Source: Paenibacillus silvae
GTDB lineage: Bacteria > Bacillota > Bacilli > Paenibacillales > Paenibacillaceae
DNA length: 64,000 nt
Assembly (NCBI RefSeq): GCF_014639235.1
Contig: NZ_BMFU01000003.1
Span: forward strand, 372,001 to 436,000
Direction of reading: 5' to 3'
The position numbers and the translations under genes are program-made. The notes beneath the pieces are model-generated. The model saw nothing but the letters and a program-made list of their open reading frames with translations, had not been told where the DNA came from and did not search any database. Within the stretch, counting starts at the first letter, position 1. Each line of letters starts with the position of its first letter. Of the stretch, positions 1-8,583 are shown in pieces.

Positions 1-118
1 CTCTGCATGTTGTTTTTATTATGGAGGGCATGGGAGGTACGGGTCAATCCTGTATTGTTTTCATTTTATGATTGGGGCCAAAGCCAGAAGTTGTAAACAA
101 AGAGGTTACGTGTTTTCT

Positions 119-147
119 TTGTGTCCTAACCGCAATTCGTTTACAAT
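119..147 (+). promoter_or_regulatory. Probable sigma-A promoter of the lipoate ligase gene
   Basis: TTGTGT at 119-124 and TACAAT at 142-147 are separated by exactly 17 bases, about 100 bases ahead of the ligase start. The rest of 1-243 shows no supported gene. Confidence 0.55.
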
Positions 148-249
148 AGAAGAGGAATTTCAGGAACTTCGGTTTTCTGATTCATTTGTACAAGCATCAC
201 TACATAGGGGGCTTACACGCCTCTCATATACATTAATGGAGGAATGACC

Positions 250-1254
250 ATGCTGTTTGTAGATAATCAGGGCATTACAGATCCTTCTGTAAACCTCGCG
301 ATTGAGGAGTACATATTGAAGCATCTGCCGATGGAGGATGACAGCTATCTGTTGTTTTATATCAACCGTCCGTCGATCATTATCGGTAAACACCAGAACA
401 CGATTGAAGAGATTAATATCGAGTACGTTCAGGATAACGGAGTGCAAGTGGTACGTCGCCTTTCCGGGGGCGGGGCGGTGTATCACGATCTGGGCAACCT
501 GAACTTCAGTTTTATCACTGCGGATGACGGTCAATCCTTCCACAACTTCCGCAAGTTCACCCAGCCTGTCGTTGAAGCCCTGCATGAGCTTGGCGTGAAT
601 GCCGAGTTGACCGGGCGCAATGATCTGCAAGTCGGTGAAAAGAAAATTTCCGGCAACGCGCAATTCGCCACTCGCGGACGTATGTTCAGTCATGGCACGC
701 TGATGTTTGATTTGAACCTGGAGCATGTTCAGGCATCCCTGAACGTCAATCCCGAGAAATTCAAATCAAAGAGCACCAAATCGGTACGCAGCCGCGTGGC
801 CAACATTCGTGATCTGATTGACACTAATCTGACGATTGAAGAGTTCCGTGATGAGCTGCTGCGTCACATTTTCCGTATGGAGCCGCAGGACGTTCCACAG
901 TACAAGCTGACCGAGAAAGACTGGGACAAAATCAAGGAAATCTCGGCCGAGCGTTATAACAACTGGGACTGGAACTACGGTCTGTCACCGGAAAGCAATG
1001 TAAAGCATACCCGCAAATTCCCGGTGGGCATCATCGACCTGCGCATGAACATCAAGGATGGACGCATCGAGGATATCAAAATCTTCGGAGACTTCTTTGG
1101 TGTTGGCGATGTAGCAGATATCGAGGATATGCTGCGCGGCAAGCGTTATGACGAGACTGAAGTGCGTTCAGCACTGGAAGGTCTGGATGTGAAACATTAC
1201 TTCGGCAACCTGGAGCTGGAAGACTTCATCGGTCTTATTTTCCTGGAGGAGTAA
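250..1254 (+). CDS. lplA: Lipoate-protein ligase A
   Basis: Attaches lipoate, through lipoyl-AMP, to the E2 and GcvH domains of 2-oxoacid dehydrogenases and the glycine cleavage system in the cytoplasm. The family signature RRLSGGGAVYHD followed by GNLNFSF lies near residues 69-88, and the lysine of the KISGNAQ motif that contacts lipoyl-AMP is present. The length of 334 residues matches LplJ/LplA with its C-terminal accessory domain. An ATG at 244 touches the ribosome binding site GGAGGA (238-243), so the ATG at 250, six bases downstream and giving the usual MLFVDNQG start, is chosen. It is monocistronic behind the promoter at 119-147. A lipoate-scavenging role is the family function; no neighbour refines it. 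Confidence 0.93.
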   Translation: MLFVDNQGITDPSVNLAIEEYILKHLPMEDDSYLLFYINRPSIIIGKHQNTIEEINIEYVQDNGVQVVRRLSGGGAVYHDLGNLNFSFITADDGQSFHNFRKFTQPVVEALHELGVNAELTGRNDLQVGEKKISGNAQFATRGRMFSHGTLMFDLNLEHVQASLNVNPEKFKSKSTKSVRSRVANIRDLIDTNLTIEEFRDELLRHIFRMEPQDVPQYKLTEKDWDKIKEISAERYNNWDWNYGLSPESNVKHTRKFPVGIIDLRMNIKDGRIEDIKIFGDFFGVGDVADIEDMLRGKRYDETEVRSALEGLDVKHYFGNLELEDFIGLIFLEE

Positions 1255-1366
1255 CAAAGGCAATACGCCATTTAGATGGATATAGATTGTTTGAGCGGAT
1301 TCAGGATTACACGTTTAACGGAAAAGGCAGAATTCATATGAAGAAGCGAAGCGCTCACGTTTAGAA

Positions 1367-1406
1367 CCGGATTTTACCATCCAGTAAAACTTTAATAAAA
1401 ATCCGG
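1367..1406. other. Hairpin between lplA and the HAD gene
   Basis: CCGGATTTTA at 1367 is mirrored by TAAAAATCCGG ending at 1406. There is no T tract, so it is not a classical terminator. It may be a leader structure of the next gene or chance. The rest of 1255-1511 shows nothing further. Confidence 0.25.
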
Positions 1407-1511
1407 GGATAACAGTGATCGGAAGATGAATCTGCATTTGGAGTGACTCGTGTAATCTATTTATTTCGTTCAATGAAATAGAGCCAGATAAAAAAGGAGA
1501 GAAACGCACAC

Positions 1512-2315
1512 ATGACTTACAAACTCATCGCGATTGACATCGACGACACCCTGATTAACGACAACAAGGAAGTTACACCCGCTACCCAAACTGCACTGGA
1601 ACAAGCAGTAGCCCACGGTGTCGTGGTAACTCTCGCTACTGGACGCGCGTATGCTTCTGCACAGGCACTTGCTCGCCAAACCAAGCTGAACGTGCCGATC
1701 ATTACGTATCAAGGAGCTTTGGTGAAAAACCTGCTGGACGAAAAAGTGCTGTATGAGCGCTATGTGCCGCAGGAGGCTTCCCGCAAGCTGTTTGACTACT
1801 GCCTGGAGAAAAACCTGCACCTGCAAACGTACATCGACGACAAGCTTTATGCCCGTGAAGAAAATCAAAAGCTGCTTGATTATGCCAAATTAAACGGCAC
1901 ACAATATTACATCGAGTCTGATTTCATTAAAGTGATCGAACAGCCAACACCAAAACTGCTCATCATTGATGAGCCGGACTATCTGGATCAAGTGGCTGTC
2001 GAGCTTCGTGAGCTGCTCGGACCCGAGGTACACATTACGAAGTCCAAGCCGTATTTCCTCGAAATCATGCATAAAGAAGGCACGAAGGGCCACGCGCTGA
2101 CGTTCCTGGCCGAGCATTTCGGTCATCAGCTCAGCGAATGCATCGCCATCGGTGACTCATGGAACGATCACGAAATGCTGGAAGTGGCTGGTCTTGGTGT
2201 AGCGATGGGCAATGCGATCCCTGCCCTGAAAGAGCTGGCGGATTACATTACAGCAAGCAACAACGAAGACGGAGTCAAAGAGGTAATTGAGAAGTTTGTA
2301 CTGAATGCAGAGTAA
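1512..2315 (+). CDS. Cof-type HAD-IIB sugar-phosphate phosphatase
   Basis: Haloacid dehalogenase superfamily hydrolase of the Cof/YidA subfamily, which dephosphorylates small phosphorylated metabolites in the cytosol. Motif I is DIDDTL with the nucleophile Asp9 and the acid/base Asp11. The C-terminal metal-binding motif GDSWNDHEML sits near residue 215, followed by the usual GVAMGNA. The length of 267 residues is typical for a C2B cap enzyme. AAGGAG lies about ten bases upstream of the ATG, and a strong terminator follows. The physiological substrate cannot be told from sequence. A paralogue lies at 60144-61040. Confidence 0.92.
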   Translation: MTYKLIAIDIDDTLINDNKEVTPATQTALEQAVAHGVVVTLATGRAYASAQALARQTKLNVPIITYQGALVKNLLDEKVLYERYVPQEASRKLFDYCLEKNLHLQTYIDDKLYAREENQKLLDYAKLNGTQYYIESDFIKVIEQPTPKLLIIDEPDYLDQVAVELRELLGPEVHITKSKPYFLEIMHKEGTKGHALTFLAEHFGHQLSECIAIGDSWNDHEMLEVAGLGVAMGNAIPALKELADYITASNNEDGVKEVIEKFVLNAE

Positions 2316-2337
2316 ATTATCATTCGTTAATTTAAGA

Positions 2338-2377
2338 AAGCCCGGATGCCACTATGAATTGTGGCTCCGGGCTTTTT
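2338..2377 (+). terminator. Rho-independent terminator of the HAD gene
   Basis: AGCCCGGA-GCCAC pairs with GTGGC-TCCGGGCT with one bulged base and is followed by TTTTT. It ends 62 bases after the stop codon. Confidence 0.9.
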
Positions 2378-2421
2378 GTTTCCAGCCGTTTTGTGATGAT
2401 TCGGATTATGAAAGCTTTAAA

Positions 2422-2745
2422 CTATTTCTTGTTCGCCATACGTTCCAGTGCCCGAACTGCTCGTTCCCGCTGATCTCTCTTTTCCGCTCTTCTTTCTACC
2501 TTAGCATCCATCCCACCTGCCGCAGCTCCCCACAAATGACCAATGATACTACCAAGGATACTTGGAACAGCCTGTTCAAAAAAATAGGTATCTACATCCA
2601 ACACGATCCCAAGGTAGAACAATCCTCCCCAAAACAAAAATAAAGTGAAAAATGCTAAATAACGATGAGAAAATGAGAAGAGTAGAAAAATCAAAAATGG
2701 AATAATCCCGATTAAATATGAGACAATATGTATTTCTTCTTCCAT
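2422..2745 (-). CDS. Small two- or three-helix membrane protein, unknown function
   Basis: 107 residues. The first 60 hold hydrophobic stretches (about residues 8-25 and 32-50, with a weaker one around 60-75), and a strongly basic, charged C-terminal tail follows (ERRAEKRDQRERA). I do not recognise a family. A TTG at 2757 is possible, but GGAGG lies five bases before the ATG at 2745, which fixes the start. It stands alone between a plus-strand terminator and a gene-poor stretch. Coding is supported by the ribosome binding site and sensible membrane topology, not by a known homologue. Confidence 0.6.
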   Translation of the reverse strand: MEEEIHIVSYLIGIIPFLIFLLFSFSHRYLAFFTLFLFWGGLFYLGIVLDVDTYFFEQAVPSILGSIIGHLWGAAAGGMDAKVERRAEKRDQRERAVRALERMANKK

Positions 2746-2934
2746 GCAAGCCTCCAAATCAGGTTAATTTCTGTGACATTCTTTTCTAATAATACTTTTT
2801 TAAGTCTAGACTTAGCGAAACTTAAATAACCTCAATACTAACAAATGCTTATGTTCTCTCCTTCCCATCAAATTAACTACAACAATCACTATATCATATT
2901 CACATTTGTCTGATATGTATTTTTTTTCAAAGCA

Positions 2935-2994
2935 AAAACAGAACTCTTTCATAAGACATGTTGTCATTTCATAAGTGATGAAGAGCTCTGTTTT
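2935..2994 (-). terminator. Candidate terminator of the FAD monooxygenase gene
   Basis: AAAACAGAGCTCTT pairs with AAGAGTTCTGTTTT (one mismatch) across a 32-base loop, with T5 after the stem on the minus strand. It lies about 100 bases past the stop at 3092. The stretch 2746-3091 holds nothing else I can support. Confidence 0.45.
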
Positions 2995-3091
2995 ACAGCA
3001 CATTAGTCCAATCTCTCAAGGATGTTGAGATTTAAAGCAATGGTTCAACGCTGGCTATGAAATTTAATATAATTTTTTTCATCTATTCCCC

Positions 3092-4624
3092 TTACTTGCT
3101 CATCGCAAGCCGTAAAGAATCCAGCATTTTCTGGATACGACCATCGGGCTCCAACTGAAATGACGGAATAATCTCATCTATTCTTTGCTGGAAAAGCTCT
3201 GGATCTTCTATACCAAGCTCTGCTCTTAACTCCAGTTCTTCTTTGGAGCCATTGTCATTCAAAATCAAGTTCAGAATGTCCCCTTTAAAAAATTCGCTTG
3301 GAGGAAGAATTAAGGCATTCATCAGAAAGTTCATAAAAAAGAGACGATTATTGTTTTCCTGGCTCGACTTTTTCATTGCCTGCTTCACAAACAAATTGAT
3401 ATATTTCTGAGCAAAGGTTACCCCCTTCAGTCGGGACGGCCCAACATGCTCAACACCTTGCCAGCGCAGGTCTGCCACCGAGCTGAGCCACCAGGCCGGT
3501 TCGATCTCCTGCTGCATACGAAGCAGCACCTGGCGCTCAAACTGTGGCTCAGGATGCACTCGCTGTGCCTCTAGACATTTCCCTATCGTCTCGGCCTCAA
3601 TTGCAGCAACCGTCATACCTTGGCCATGGATTGGATCAAAGCTGCAGAATGCATCGCCAAGCACGAGTAATCCCGAAGGCCAATGCTCCATCAGCTCAAA
3701 ATGTTGACGGACAGACTCGGAAATACGGTATCCTCGCGGTCCTTGAAGCGGCTCCAGCTGGTCTACCAATGCTGCGATTTCATGTGAAGCAAACAGCTGC
3801 TTGATTTGCTTTTGAAACTCATCCGGATCGGTGGAAGGATATTCATTGCCTCCTGCGTTGAAAAGCAATACTCCCGCAATATCATTTTCAATTCGCCAGA
3901 ACATGCCTGCACGAATTCCTTGCTCCGGGTCTGATTCTGCAATGACCGTTCCCCATTCATTTTGAATAGAGGACGGTATGTTGTAATAACGGGTGCTGTA
4001 ACCAAGAGATACCTTCAGCACCTCCGGTTCAGGCACAGGTATTCCTATCTCATCAAGCCACCTGATCAATTTGGAGGAGCGCCCGGCGGCATCAATCACC
4101 ATATCCGCTGCAAGCATTTCTATCCGATGATCCCGGCCTCTTTTTTTAGTGTATACTCCTGTAATGGAATGGCGATCTTCCGATACCATTAACCCGGTAA
4201 CTTCTGTGCTCGTTAAAAAGCTTACATGATCGATGCTCTGTACTCGCTGACGCAGTACCCATTCAAGCAAGGCTCTGCTGCACGATGCAATGTTGAATGA
4301 CGAAGCAGCCGCATTCGCTTTGTTGACTAATGTTCCGTAACGATTGGCTATCACAAACTTTTCATTCTGTGAAGGAATAGCACCCAATGCAATTAATTCA
4401 TCATTGTATCCGGGAAAATACTGTTCCAGAATGAGTCCGCCGCGCGGCAATACCCGATGAGGATGAAAGGATTGAGGCACTCCCTGCCGATTCGATGGTT
4501 CAGCAGGCAATTCATCTCGCTCGATAATGCATACCTCTTCATAATAATCAGATAACATTCTTGCAGTGATTAACCCTGCAATTCCTGCGCCAATCACGAT
4601 AGCTTTTTTCATATCAGTCATCAT
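3092..4624 (-). CDS. FAD-dependent aromatic/polyketide-type monooxygenase
   Basis: 510-residue flavoprotein of the PHBH-like NAD(P)/FAD oxidoreductase fold. The N-terminal Rossmann motif GAGIAGL is near residues 12-18 with the acidic end of strand 2 (IIERDE). The second FAD motif GDAFCSFDPIHGQGMT lies near residue 320. Such enzymes hydroxylate or epoxidise small lipophilic substrates, and some relatives confer drug inactivation. Two in-frame ATGs plus a third (MMTDMKK) follow GGATGGAG; the first is annotated. It is transcribed away from the TetR regulator at 4796 and probably controlled by it. Substrate unknown; base composition is somewhat more AT-rich than the ABC operons nearby. Confidence 0.8.
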   Translation of the reverse strand: MMTDMKKAIVIGAGIAGLITARMLSDYYEEVCIIERDELPAEPSNRQGVPQSFHPHRVLPRGGLILEQYFPGYNDELIALGAIPSQNEKFVIANRYGTLVNKANAAASSFNIASCSRALLEWVLRQRVQSIDHVSFLTSTEVTGLMVSEDRHSITGVYTKKRGRDHRIEMLAADMVIDAAGRSSKLIRWLDEIGIPVPEPEVLKVSLGYSTRYYNIPSSIQNEWGTVIAESDPEQGIRAGMFWRIENDIAGVLLFNAGGNEYPSTDPDEFQKQIKQLFASHEIAALVDQLEPLQGPRGYRISESVRQHFELMEHWPSGLLVLGDAFCSFDPIHGQGMTVAAIEAETIGKCLEAQRVHPEPQFERQVLLRMQQEIEPAWWLSSVADLRWQGVEHVGPSRLKGVTFAQKYINLFVKQAMKKSSQENNNRLFFMNFLMNALILPPSEFFKGDILNLILNDNGSKEELELRAELGIEDPELFQQRIDEIIPSFQLEPDGRIQKMLDSLRLAMSK

Positions 4625-4673
4625 AACTCCATCCTTTCATCGTAATTCTATCCTTTTCTATGAGGGTTATTTT

Positions 4674-4687
4674 TCTACGGTTGTAGA
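4674..4687. promoter_or_regulatory. Candidate TetR operator in the divergent promoter region
   Basis: TCTACGGTTGTAGA is a perfect 5+5 inverted repeat with a 4-base centre in the 171-base gap between the monooxygenase and the TetR gene, about 50 bases upstream of the monooxygenase start. Its location suits repression of the monooxygenase promoter. The link to the TetR protein is inferred from position only. Confidence 0.45.
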
Positions 4688-4795
4688 TCAATCAAAAATA
4701 TACTTATAATACCAATATATATCTAAAATCTCTTTTTTGGTAAGGAACAAAATGAGATAAGTATACAGATAAACTACAATAAGGAAATGATGTAG

Positions 4796-5365
4796 ATGAA
4801 AACGGTTGGTAAGAAGGTCGATTTAAGAGTTACCCGAACTCATAAATTGTTAACGATGGCACTTATTGATCTGTTATCCAGGCAAGGCCAACGATTCAGT
4901 AACATTACGATTAATGAAATATGTGACCAAGCCATGGTTCATCGCACAACGTTTTACACGCATTTTGAAGATAAATTTGCGCTGTTGTCCTCCACTCTCA
5001 CTTGGTGCCTCCGAGATTATCTGCAAATGGATGTAGAAAAGCGTCTACAGCAGCCACTGCAAAGTCTGTCTGGAATTATGCTTGGAAACGTGCTCACAAC
5101 GATCGTTCATAATCAAAAGGAAGATGAAGCATTTAACGATTTTTTCAGAAATTATATCGGAGAACTCTTCAAGCAAGATTTTCTGGAATTAAAGCGAAGG
5201 GGGAAGCAATTTGCACTTCCTGTAGAACTTGTGGCGGAATTTCACTCAGGGGTTATCAGTTTACTTGTAACGTGGTGGATACTTCATTTTGAAGAAGAAA
5301 TTACAGCTGAACAGATGGATGAATATTACTATCAATTGGTTAACGAGAACATCAGGTTAGAATAA
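4796..5365 (+). CDS. TetR/AcrR-family transcriptional regulator
   Basis: 189 residues with an N-terminal helix-turn-helix (about residues 37-61: ITINEICDQA then HRTTFYTHFEDK), the canonical TetR DNA-binding segment, and a helical ligand/dimer domain that I cannot assign to a ligand class. It is divergent from the FAD monooxygenase, the standard layout for a repressor of a detoxification or modification enzyme. AAGGA lies ten bases before the ATG. Likely represses the monooxygenase and perhaps itself through the inverted repeat at 4674-4687; this is inference from layout. Confidence 0.85.
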   Translation: MKTVGKKVDLRVTRTHKLLTMALIDLLSRQGQRFSNITINEICDQAMVHRTTFYTHFEDKFALLSSTLTWCLRDYLQMDVEKRLQQPLQSLSGIMLGNVLTTIVHNQKEDEAFNDFFRNYIGELFKQDFLELKRRGKQFALPVELVAEFHSGVISLLVTWWILHFEEEITAEQMDEYYYQLVNENIRLE

Positions 5366-5442
5366 CAAACAGCCCAATCCAAAATCAGGAGTTGATTTCG
5401 AGATTGAGCCTGTGGATTTCATTACCTTTATGACTTGATATT

Positions 5443-6378
5443 CTATTTCAAAACAGATTCAGGAGCTTGGCTGACCCCTGTCACCGTTCTTTTCTTCAAC
5501 CAGCCGCTCAGCTTTTCGTTCATGGCCAGCAGGCCAGAAATGACCAGCACGACGCCAATCCACGTTACCCAGCTGACATGCTCCCCGTAAACAATGGCTC
5601 CAAGTCCGACGGCTATCGGTGGAGAAATATACAACCAGGTTGCCGGGAACAGCGGATTAGTACGCGACATAATCCAGTAAAACAGACTGTGCCCCACCAT
5701 CGAACCGATAACCGTCAGATAGATCACGGAAGATACGGCAGGCAGGACGTCCAGTGCCGACATATTCCAGGTTTCCGTCAGCGCCGACAGAATGAATAAT
5801 AACACGCCACCATACATCATCTGCACCGCATTGATGGCAACAGGACTCATCTCACTGAATTGGTGAATGACTTTTTTGGAGTACAGCGTACCTGCCGAAT
5901 AACAGACTTCCCCTACCAGCACTGCGATACATCCCCACAAAAATAGTGATCCGGCGCCAAGCGATACTCCCGGCAGCACAACCAGCACTACACCCGTAAA
6001 ACCGATTAAACAACCGGCAAGCATGCGGGCAGATGTTTTTTGCCGCAACAAGGCTGTCTGCATTAACATAATCATCAGCGGCCCTGTAGCCGATAAAATC
6101 GCACCCACACCCGAGCTGACATGCTGTTCAGCCCAATACAACGTGGCAAAGGTACCGAAGGTTAAACCCGCCCCCGTAATCAGCATTTCTTTGCGGAACA
6201 GGAGAGACAGATTTACTTTGCCTTTCATCCACATCCATGTAAACATCAAAGCTCCTGCGATCACAAATCGCAGTCCTGCTGACAGAAACGGCGGCATCCC
6301 TGCCTCCACTCCAATTTTAATCGCCAGAAACGTTGTCCCGAAAACGAGACACATAATCGTAAATGCAATGCCCACCAT
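5443..6378 (-). CDS. EamA-family (DMT) drug/metabolite transporter
   Basis: 311-residue integral membrane protein with about ten hydrophobic helices in two EamA repeats (the first beginning GIAFTIMCLVFGTTFLAIK). Drug/metabolite transporters of this size export amino acids, nucleosides or related solutes. A GTG at 6387 overlaps the ribosome binding site, whereas AAGGAG sits eight bases before the ATG at 6378, so the latter is the start. It is divergent from a MocR-type regulator whose predicted binding repeats lie between the two genes, so the transporter is its probable target. The substrate is unknown. Confidence 0.87.
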   Translation of the reverse strand: MVGIAFTIMCLVFGTTFLAIKIGVEAGMPPFLSAGLRFVIAGALMFTWMWMKGKVNLSLLFRKEMLITGAGLTFGTFATLYWAEQHVSSGVGAILSATGPLMIMLMQTALLRQKTSARMLAGCLIGFTGVVLVVLPGVSLGAGSLFLWGCIAVLVGEVCYSAGTLYSKKVIHQFSEMSPVAINAVQMMYGGVLLFILSALTETWNMSALDVLPAVSSVIYLTVIGSMVGHSLFYWIMSRTNPLFPATWLYISPPIAVGLGAIVYGEHVSWVTWIGVVLVISGLLAMNEKLSGWLKKRTVTGVSQAPESVLK

Positions 6379-6395
6379 GTTAACCACTCCTTTTT

Positions 6396-6473
6396 CTGTT
6401 CTCCATCATAACTCATCGTCTACAGAACAGAATAAATAAAACAGAACAGTTATCTCCCATTAGCTGTTACAAT
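6396..6473 (+). promoter_or_regulatory. MocR-type operator repeats and extended -10 promoter
   Basis: AGAACAG occurs as a direct repeat inside ACAGAACAG at 6422-6430 and 6441-6449 (19 bases apart, about two helical turns), with an inverted copy CTGTTCT at 6396-6402. Direct repeats are the usual MocR/PdxR site. TGTTACAAT (TGn plus TACAAT, 6465-6473) forms an extended -10 for the regulator gene. Confidence 0.5.
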
Positions 6474-6498
6474 ATAGCTTAAAAGGAGCGTGGATCGG

Positions 6499-7920
6499 GT
6501 GGGCGAAACAATCATGATGACAGATAACAGCATGAAGCGGTACAAGCAGGTCATTCATTATCTCATGGTGCGAATTGAAGCAGGTGAATGGACGGAACAA
6601 GAGAAACTTCCTTCGGTGAGAAGCCTGTCCGAGCTGCTTGGCGTACATCGGCTTACGGTTTTCAAGGCGTATCAAGAGCTGAAACAGCGCGGGATCGTAT
6701 ATGTCAAAGACAAGTCCGGTTATTATATCAGCCCTGCCAAACCACTAGAGGAAGCAGAACAGGCGGATGATCCGTCCGTGTCTGCCTGGCTTCATTGGGA
6801 CACGCTCGACCGGGTCCAATCCCTCGAGGCTGACTATCAGTTTTCCAAATCATTGATTGATCCTGCCCTGCTGCCCAACCGATATTGGGGCGAATTAATG
6901 CGCGACCTGCTGGACCAGTATCCTCGGTTACTCGGCACATATTCAACTATCCAGGGTGATCTGGAACTGCGCAGCAGTCTGGCTAGTCATCTGACGAGCA
7001 AGGAACGTTTCTATCTCTCTGCTGACGAAGTGCTGATTACCTCCGGTGCACAGCAGGCGATAGATGTCATCTCCCGTGCGCTGGTCAAACCCGGAGACCG
7101 GGTATTGATCGAACGGCCAACGTACGGCCCTGCCATGGAGATTTTCCGCAAGCAGGGGGCACGACTTGTCTTCACCGATATCCACCCGGAGGGCTACGAT
7201 CTGGAACAGATCGAGCATTTGATGAAAACGGAGAAGCCTCGGCTCTTCTATATGACACCCACCTTTCAAAACCCAACAGGGATCAGCATTTCGGTGGAGC
7301 AGCGCAAACAGCTGCCAGAACTGGCTGAGCAATACGGCTGCTTTCTGGTGGAGGACGACAGCACCTATGATATTTATTTTAAAGAGAAACCCCCGGCTCC
7401 TATCTTTACTTACGACACTTCCGGGCATACGCTGTACATTCGCAGCTATAGCAAATACGTTGTGCCCGGTTTGCGGATTGCAGCTATCATGTGCCGTTCA
7501 CATCTCACGCCAGGACTACAGGCGATCAAAGCTTTAACGGATAACGGATCACCACTGCTGAATCAGAAGCTGTTTCTACGTTACTTTCAATCCGAACGTA
7601 TGCATCAGCATCTGTCCAAGCTGCGAACCGCCATTCAGCTTCGTATGGAAGTCATGGAGCAATGTCTGAAGGAGACCGACTGGACATGGACTCGTCCTGA
7701 AGGTGGCCTCAACATTTGGGCCGAGCTGCCGGAAGGGATGGATACAGGCAGACTGCTACATCGAAGCATGGAGCAATCGGTTGCTTTTGTGCCTGGAACG
7801 GTATTTGATCCTTCGCATTCTTCCGGCAGTCGCAAGCTTCGCCTCTCCTTCTCCTACGCCCGTGAGCAGCAGATTCGAGAGGGAATGCACAGACTGATCA
7901 CCCTGGCAGCGAAAAATTAA
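6499..7920 (+). CDS. MocR/PdxR-type GntR regulator with aminotransferase domain
   Basis: About 473 residues. The N-terminal winged helix of GntR type (KLPSVRSLSELLGVHRLTV) is followed by a fold-type I aminotransferase-like domain. The PLP lysine is in RSYSKYVVPGL and the substrate/PLP motifs are recognisable (NPTG, VEDDSTYD). Such proteins sense PLP-bound amino compounds and switch an adjacent gene. GTG codons at 6490 and 6499 are both possible; AAGGAG (6483-6488) is ten bases from the second and only one from the first, so 6499 is preferred. Divergent from the EamA transporter, its likely target. Confidence 0.88.
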   Translation: MGETIMMTDNSMKRYKQVIHYLMVRIEAGEWTEQEKLPSVRSLSELLGVHRLTVFKAYQELKQRGIVYVKDKSGYYISPAKPLEEAEQADDPSVSAWLHWDTLDRVQSLEADYQFSKSLIDPALLPNRYWGELMRDLLDQYPRLLGTYSTIQGDLELRSSLASHLTSKERFYLSADEVLITSGAQQAIDVISRALVKPGDRVLIERPTYGPAMEIFRKQGARLVFTDIHPEGYDLEQIEHLMKTEKPRLFYMTPTFQNPTGISISVEQRKQLPELAEQYGCFLVEDDSTYDIYFKEKPPAPIFTYDTSGHTLYIRSYSKYVVPGLRIAAIMCRSHLTPGLQAIKALTDNGSPLLNQKLFLRYFQSERMHQHLSKLRTAIQLRMEVMEQCLKETDWTWTRPEGGLNIWAELPEGMDTGRLLHRSMEQSVAFVPGTVFDPSHSSGSRKLRLSFSYAREQQIREGMHRLITLAAKN

Positions 7921-7971
7921 GTTAGGCATCCATCGATGGGAGATATACAGGTTACTGGAACACAGAAATAG

Positions 7972-8213
7972 CGTGAGGATGAGAGCATGCGCACGAAACG
8001 ACTGTGGATGACCACCTTGTCATGAGGCAGGGCACCGTGTGCTGAGAGTTACACGTGGTGCCGAAAGGCTAAACGCATCAAGCAAGCTGTAGGAATACCA
8101 GAAGACCGGTGACACACGGAAGCTCGGAGAGTCGAGTTACCAAAGGCTTGAGTGGATAGCGAAACATCGCAACGCTGCCAATGGCTCAATTCGTAACCGA
8201 AGGGCAAGTTTGG
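7972..8213 (+). ncRNA. Probable 5' remnant of a group II intron (domain I)
   Basis: This stretch has no plausible gene but dense short stems: GGCACC/GGTGCC closing GTGT/ACAC, GCC-GAAA-GGC, CTCG/CGAG inside GGTGAC/GTTACC, and TTGAG/CTCAA. The order GCCGAAAGGC, GAGTTACC, GCAAC, then ACCGAAGGGCAAGTTT resembles the corresponding part of domain I in Ll.LtrB-like introns, recalled from memory. No reverse transcriptase or domain V follows: similarity stops near 8213 at GGAGAAAAAAA. The 5' boundary is uncertain (GTGAG near 7972 or later). It could be another structured RNA. Confidence 0.45.
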
Positions 8214-8301
8214 AGAAAAAAATAGGACTGGGCTGTATATATTTATTCCTGGCATCAAGTTGACTATAATACCTTCAAGCACGCCAACTGGACGCTAACG
8301 C

Positions 8302-8494
8302 TAACGATTCCCAGCAACCTTATTTAAGCGTTTTTTGCGAACTAAAAATTGTAACGATTCCCAGTAACGCTATTTCAACTAAAACACTAGATTTACGCCT
8401 GTTTTTCATCAAAAATACGATAATAACGTCTCCTGGAATCGTTACATTTTCAAACTACCTGAAATCCAGCAAATAGCGTCTCCTGGAATCGTTA
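8302..8494. repeat. 50-bp-periodic inverted array of a TAACGATTCC repeat
   Basis: Four copies of a roughly 23-base unit. Two read TAACGATTCCCAG... (8302-8325 and 8352-8375) and two are inverted, ending CTCCTGGAATCGTTA (8422-8444 and 8472-8494). The offset is exactly 50 bases within each pair, and the spacers are partly alike. The whole forms a MITE-like inverted composite between the intron remnant and the MBL gene. I recall similar units as intergenic repeats in Paenibacillus, but cannot verify that here. Confidence 0.7.
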
Positions 8495-8583
8495 GCAATA
8501 GACCACTGTCAATCCGTCGTCTGAGTTGATATACGTATAATTTCTGGAATAAGTAGTTATTAGTTATTGGGGAGCTGTTTAAC

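Noticed and set aside
2812..3003. 63-codon frame on the minus strand
   Set aside because: No ribosome binding site, low-complexity content, and it overlaps a terminator-like hairpin.
8302..8494. Possible CRISPR array because of regular 50-base spacing
   Set aside because: Only two copies per orientation, copies are imperfect, spacers resemble each other and no cas gene is present.
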